Assembly (NCBI GenBank): GCA_947176425.1
Contig: CAMWQV010000169.1
Span: forward strand, 1-5,632
From: an uncultured Clostridia bacterium
Lineage (GTDB): Bacteria; Bacillota; Clostridia; Oscillospirales; Oscillospiraceae
DNA: 5,632 bases
Reading direction: 5' to 3'
Below are positions 4,211 to 5,632 of this stretch, one piece after another; positions within the stretch are counted from its first letter, which is position 1; each line of letters begins with the position of its first letter. The position numbers were made by a program, and so were the translations under genes. Below the pieces are notes generated by a model. It worked only from the letters and a program-made list of their open reading frames with translations, did not search any database and was not told where the DNA came from.

Positions 4211-5260
4211 TCAGCGCAGTACATAGTGCGTTACGCCGAACAAGCCTGCCAGCTGTAATTTTGCCGCAAGGCTCTCGTCGCTTTGATACCAGACGGTCGC
4301 CGTTTGATACGCGTTCGGCTGATAGATGCAGTACGCGCTTTCATAGCGTTCAGAATAATATGTGTTCACATCCGGACGGGACAGAACCGCCTTGACTTCC
4401 TTATCCGACAGCGTCTCACTGGAGAGGACGACGCCGTAAGAGGTCAGCGTGCGGATCCCGCCGCCGTTGAGACTCAGTACCGCCCGGTCCATGTCCGCAC
4501 CGTTATTCTTCATATCACGCAGCGCGTCGTACAGCTCTGTCAGGGGTTCCAGCGGTGTCATCGGGAAAATTCCGTTGGTATCGGCCAGAGGCGTGTCAAT
4601 CGCAATCTCGCGGTAGGCGCTGGAGCTGTTCAGCTCAATGGGCTGTGCGTTCAGGCAGTCATAGAGACGCATCAGCACCGCCGCCGCCATTTCCCTTGTG
4701 ACGGTCCCCTCCGGATCAAAGAAGCCGTCGCCGATCCCGTTCATCAGACCCATATCATAAACTGCCGTAATAAATCCCTTATTGGTGTTCACGTCCTCAA
4801 ACGGCGAACCGCTCTCGGCGGCGTGACCGGCCAGAGACGAATAGCCCAGCGCACGGACCATCATCGCCGCCGTTTCTTCTCTGGTAATGCCGTCCGTCGG
4901 GCGGAACTCCGGAGACCCGGCTGACAGCGCGCCGTGGGCGGCAGCGGTCTCCACAGCGGAGTAAAACCAGCGGTCAGGGGAGACGTCGGTAAAAGAAGCG
5001 CGTTCCGGTTCGATCTCCTCCCAGTCGAAAAGCCGTACCAATGCGGCGGTAAATGCGGCGCGGCTCATGGGGCGGCCCCAGCCGAATTCCGCGCCGGTCA
5101 CGCCCTGAAATAAGCCAAGATCAATCGCACGCTCTACGCTGGTTGTTGTCCAGTGATCGTCCTGAATGTCTTCGTAGCTTCTGAAAGCAGCACCGGCAGG
5201 CAGGGTGAGCTGTACGCACAGAAGCAATACCAGCAGGACTGTCAGCAGATGTTTTTTCAT
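4211..5260 (-). CDS. SLH-domain exported protein with GH18-like C-terminal end
   Basis: A 349-residue protein with a signal peptide (MKKHLLTVLLVLLL, probable cleavage after AGA at 22-24). Three S-layer homology domains follow at about 27-75, 90-138 and 153-200, each with its TRAE-like motif: SRAA at 66, TREE at 126 and TREM at 188. Such domains bind pyruvylated secondary wall polymers and hold proteins on the cell surface. Residues about 225-349 do not match SLH. The end, ATVWYQSDESLAAKLQLAGL with GVTHYVL, resembles the last strand-helix-strand of family-18 glycoside hydrolases, where a WYDD-type loop and a KxxLA helix close the barrel. At about 120 residues this part is far too short for a full GH18 barrel and no DxxDxDxE motif is seen, so catalysis is unlikely. 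AGAGGT 6 nt upstream supports the start. A good promoter lies at 5295-5323. Confidence 0.9.
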   Translation of the reverse strand: MKKHLLTVLLVLLLCVQLTLPAGAAFRSYEDIQDDHWTTTSVERAIDLGLFQGVTGAEFGWGRPMSRAAFTAALVRLFDWEEIEPERASFTDVSPDRWFYSAVETAAAHGALSAGSPEFRPTDGITREETAAMMVRALGYSSLAGHAAESGSPFEDVNTNKGFITAVYDMGLMNGIGDGFFDPEGTVTREMAAAVLMRLYDCLNAQPIELNSSSAYREIAIDTPLADTNGIFPMTPLEPLTELYDALRDMKNNGADMDRAVLSLNGGGIRTLTSYGVVLSSETLSDKEVKAVLSRPDVNTYYSERYESAYCIYQPNAYQTATVWYQSDESLAAKLQLAGLFGVTHYVLR

Positions 5261-5294
5261 GAGTGTACCTCTTTTCTTTGATGGTATCGTATCT

Positions 5295-5323
5295 ATTCTA
5301 TCAGATTATTTCCGAATAGTCAA
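5295..5323 (-). promoter_or_regulatory. Sigma-A-type promoter of the SLH-domain gene
   Basis: On the minus strand, TTGACT (5323-5318), 17-bp spacer, TAGAAT (5300-5295); each hexamer matches consensus at 5 of 6 bases. The leader to the ATG at 5260 is about 28 nt and carries the AGAGGT ribosome site. No operator-like repeat was seen around it. Confidence 0.8.
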
Positions 5324-5406
5324 TTTTTATGCGGAGAATATTTTTATCAAAATCAAACAAATCGCTTCCCGCACAGATGTTTTTTATCCGCGTTTCTGAC
5401 AAGAAT

Positions 5407-5423
5407 GTGCGCGGAACGCGCAC
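5407..5423 (-). terminator. Possible weak terminator hairpin after the right-edge gene
   Basis: Perfect 7-bp stem GTGCGCG/CGCGCAC with a 3-nt loop, 41 bp past the stop of the partial gene at 5465. On the minus strand it is followed by ATTCTTGTC, a poor U-tract, so termination is only a suggestion. Apart from this hairpin and the SLH promoter I see nothing else in 5261-5464. Confidence 0.35.
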
Positions 5424-5464
5424 TGACGCCCTGATTTTACCTCTGTCTCGGAAACACGCCGCCG

Positions 5465-5632
5465 CTAAAAATCAATCGCGTTGGGCAGGGTATCCCGCAG
5501 CTCGGCCTGTTTCGCGGCATTCCAGTCCGCAGGCTCCCCGATACAGCTGCCGCCCATTTTCCGCAGGTCACGGAAGCGGTGGAGGGTGTAGCGGATATCG
5601 CGTTTACACATCTGACGCTGCCGACGATCGTA
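5465..5632 (-). CDS. 3' end of an unrecognised gene (N-terminus beyond window)
   Basis: Open frame from the right edge to a TAG at 5465-5467, giving the last 55 residues. The segment is basic at first (YDRRQRQMCKRDIRYTLHRF) and then includes KMGGSCIGEPADWNAAKQ before ending PNAIDF. Third codon positions are about 71% G or C by hand count, as expected for a real gene in this GC-rich background. No domain is recognised and the length of the whole protein is unknown; an internal ATG at 5611 would alternatively give a 48-aa ORF, but no ribosome site is evident there. Confidence 0.55.
   Translation of the reverse strand, partial: YDRRQRQMCKRDIRYTLHRFRDLRKMGGSCIGEPADWNAAKQAELRDTLPNAIDF

Noticed and set aside
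4283..4924. Long plus-strand open frame (213 codons) opposite the SLH gene
   Set aside because: It is antisense to three clear SLH domains, its translation is Arg/His-rich without domains, and no ribosome site supports it.

Overview
The window looks like chromosomal DNA of a Gram-positive anaerobe, most likely a gut Clostridia of the Oscillospiraceae/Ruminococcaceae type. The grounds are strong Shine-Dalgarno sequences, sigma-A-like promoters, a lipoprotein nuclease, an SLH-domain (S-layer homology) exported protein, and a GC content near 57% over most of its length. This placement is an inference from gene style, not from a marker gene.

Left part (1-978, minus strand): two closely spaced genes, a HD-domain phosphohydrolase and a cysteine-motif protein that runs off the left edge. 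This pair is clearly more AT-rich (about 36% GC in the HD gene, about 41% in the partial gene, counted by hand) than the next gene, so a composition boundary, possibly the edge of acquired DNA, lies near 979-1080. A 12-bp RNA hairpin sits in that gap.

Centre-left (1081-2502, minus strand): a compact two-gene operon. A 134-aa conserved protein of unknown function is followed, with an ATGA stop/start overlap, by a secreted lipoprotein nuclease of the DNA/RNA non-specific endonuclease family carrying a C-terminal Cys/His metal-site-like domain. Its promoter is easy to read (TTGCAA-17 bp-TATAAT). A 14-bp sequence resembling a Firmicutes LexA (SOS) box fills most of the spacer, and an identical copy lies exactly 32 bp upstream. 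This predicted repressor-controlled, possibly DNA-damage-induced nuclease operon is the most interesting element in the window.

Centre-right (2503-4197, plus strand): a divergent exported transglutaminase-like protein with a complete Cys-His-Asp triad and an extreme Glu/Pro-rich acidic tail. It is followed by a small hypothetical gene with its own consensus promoter, whose -35 box contains the stop codon of the upstream gene. An 18-bp perfect stem with U-tracts on both strands terminates this unit and the convergent gene.

Right part (4211-5632, minus strand): an exported protein with three SLH domains whose C-terminus resembles the last part of a family-18 glycoside hydrolase, read from a good promoter at 5295-5323, and then the 3' end of an unrecognised gene entering from the right edge. 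No tRNA, rRNA, CRISPR array, insertion sequence or attachment site was seen.
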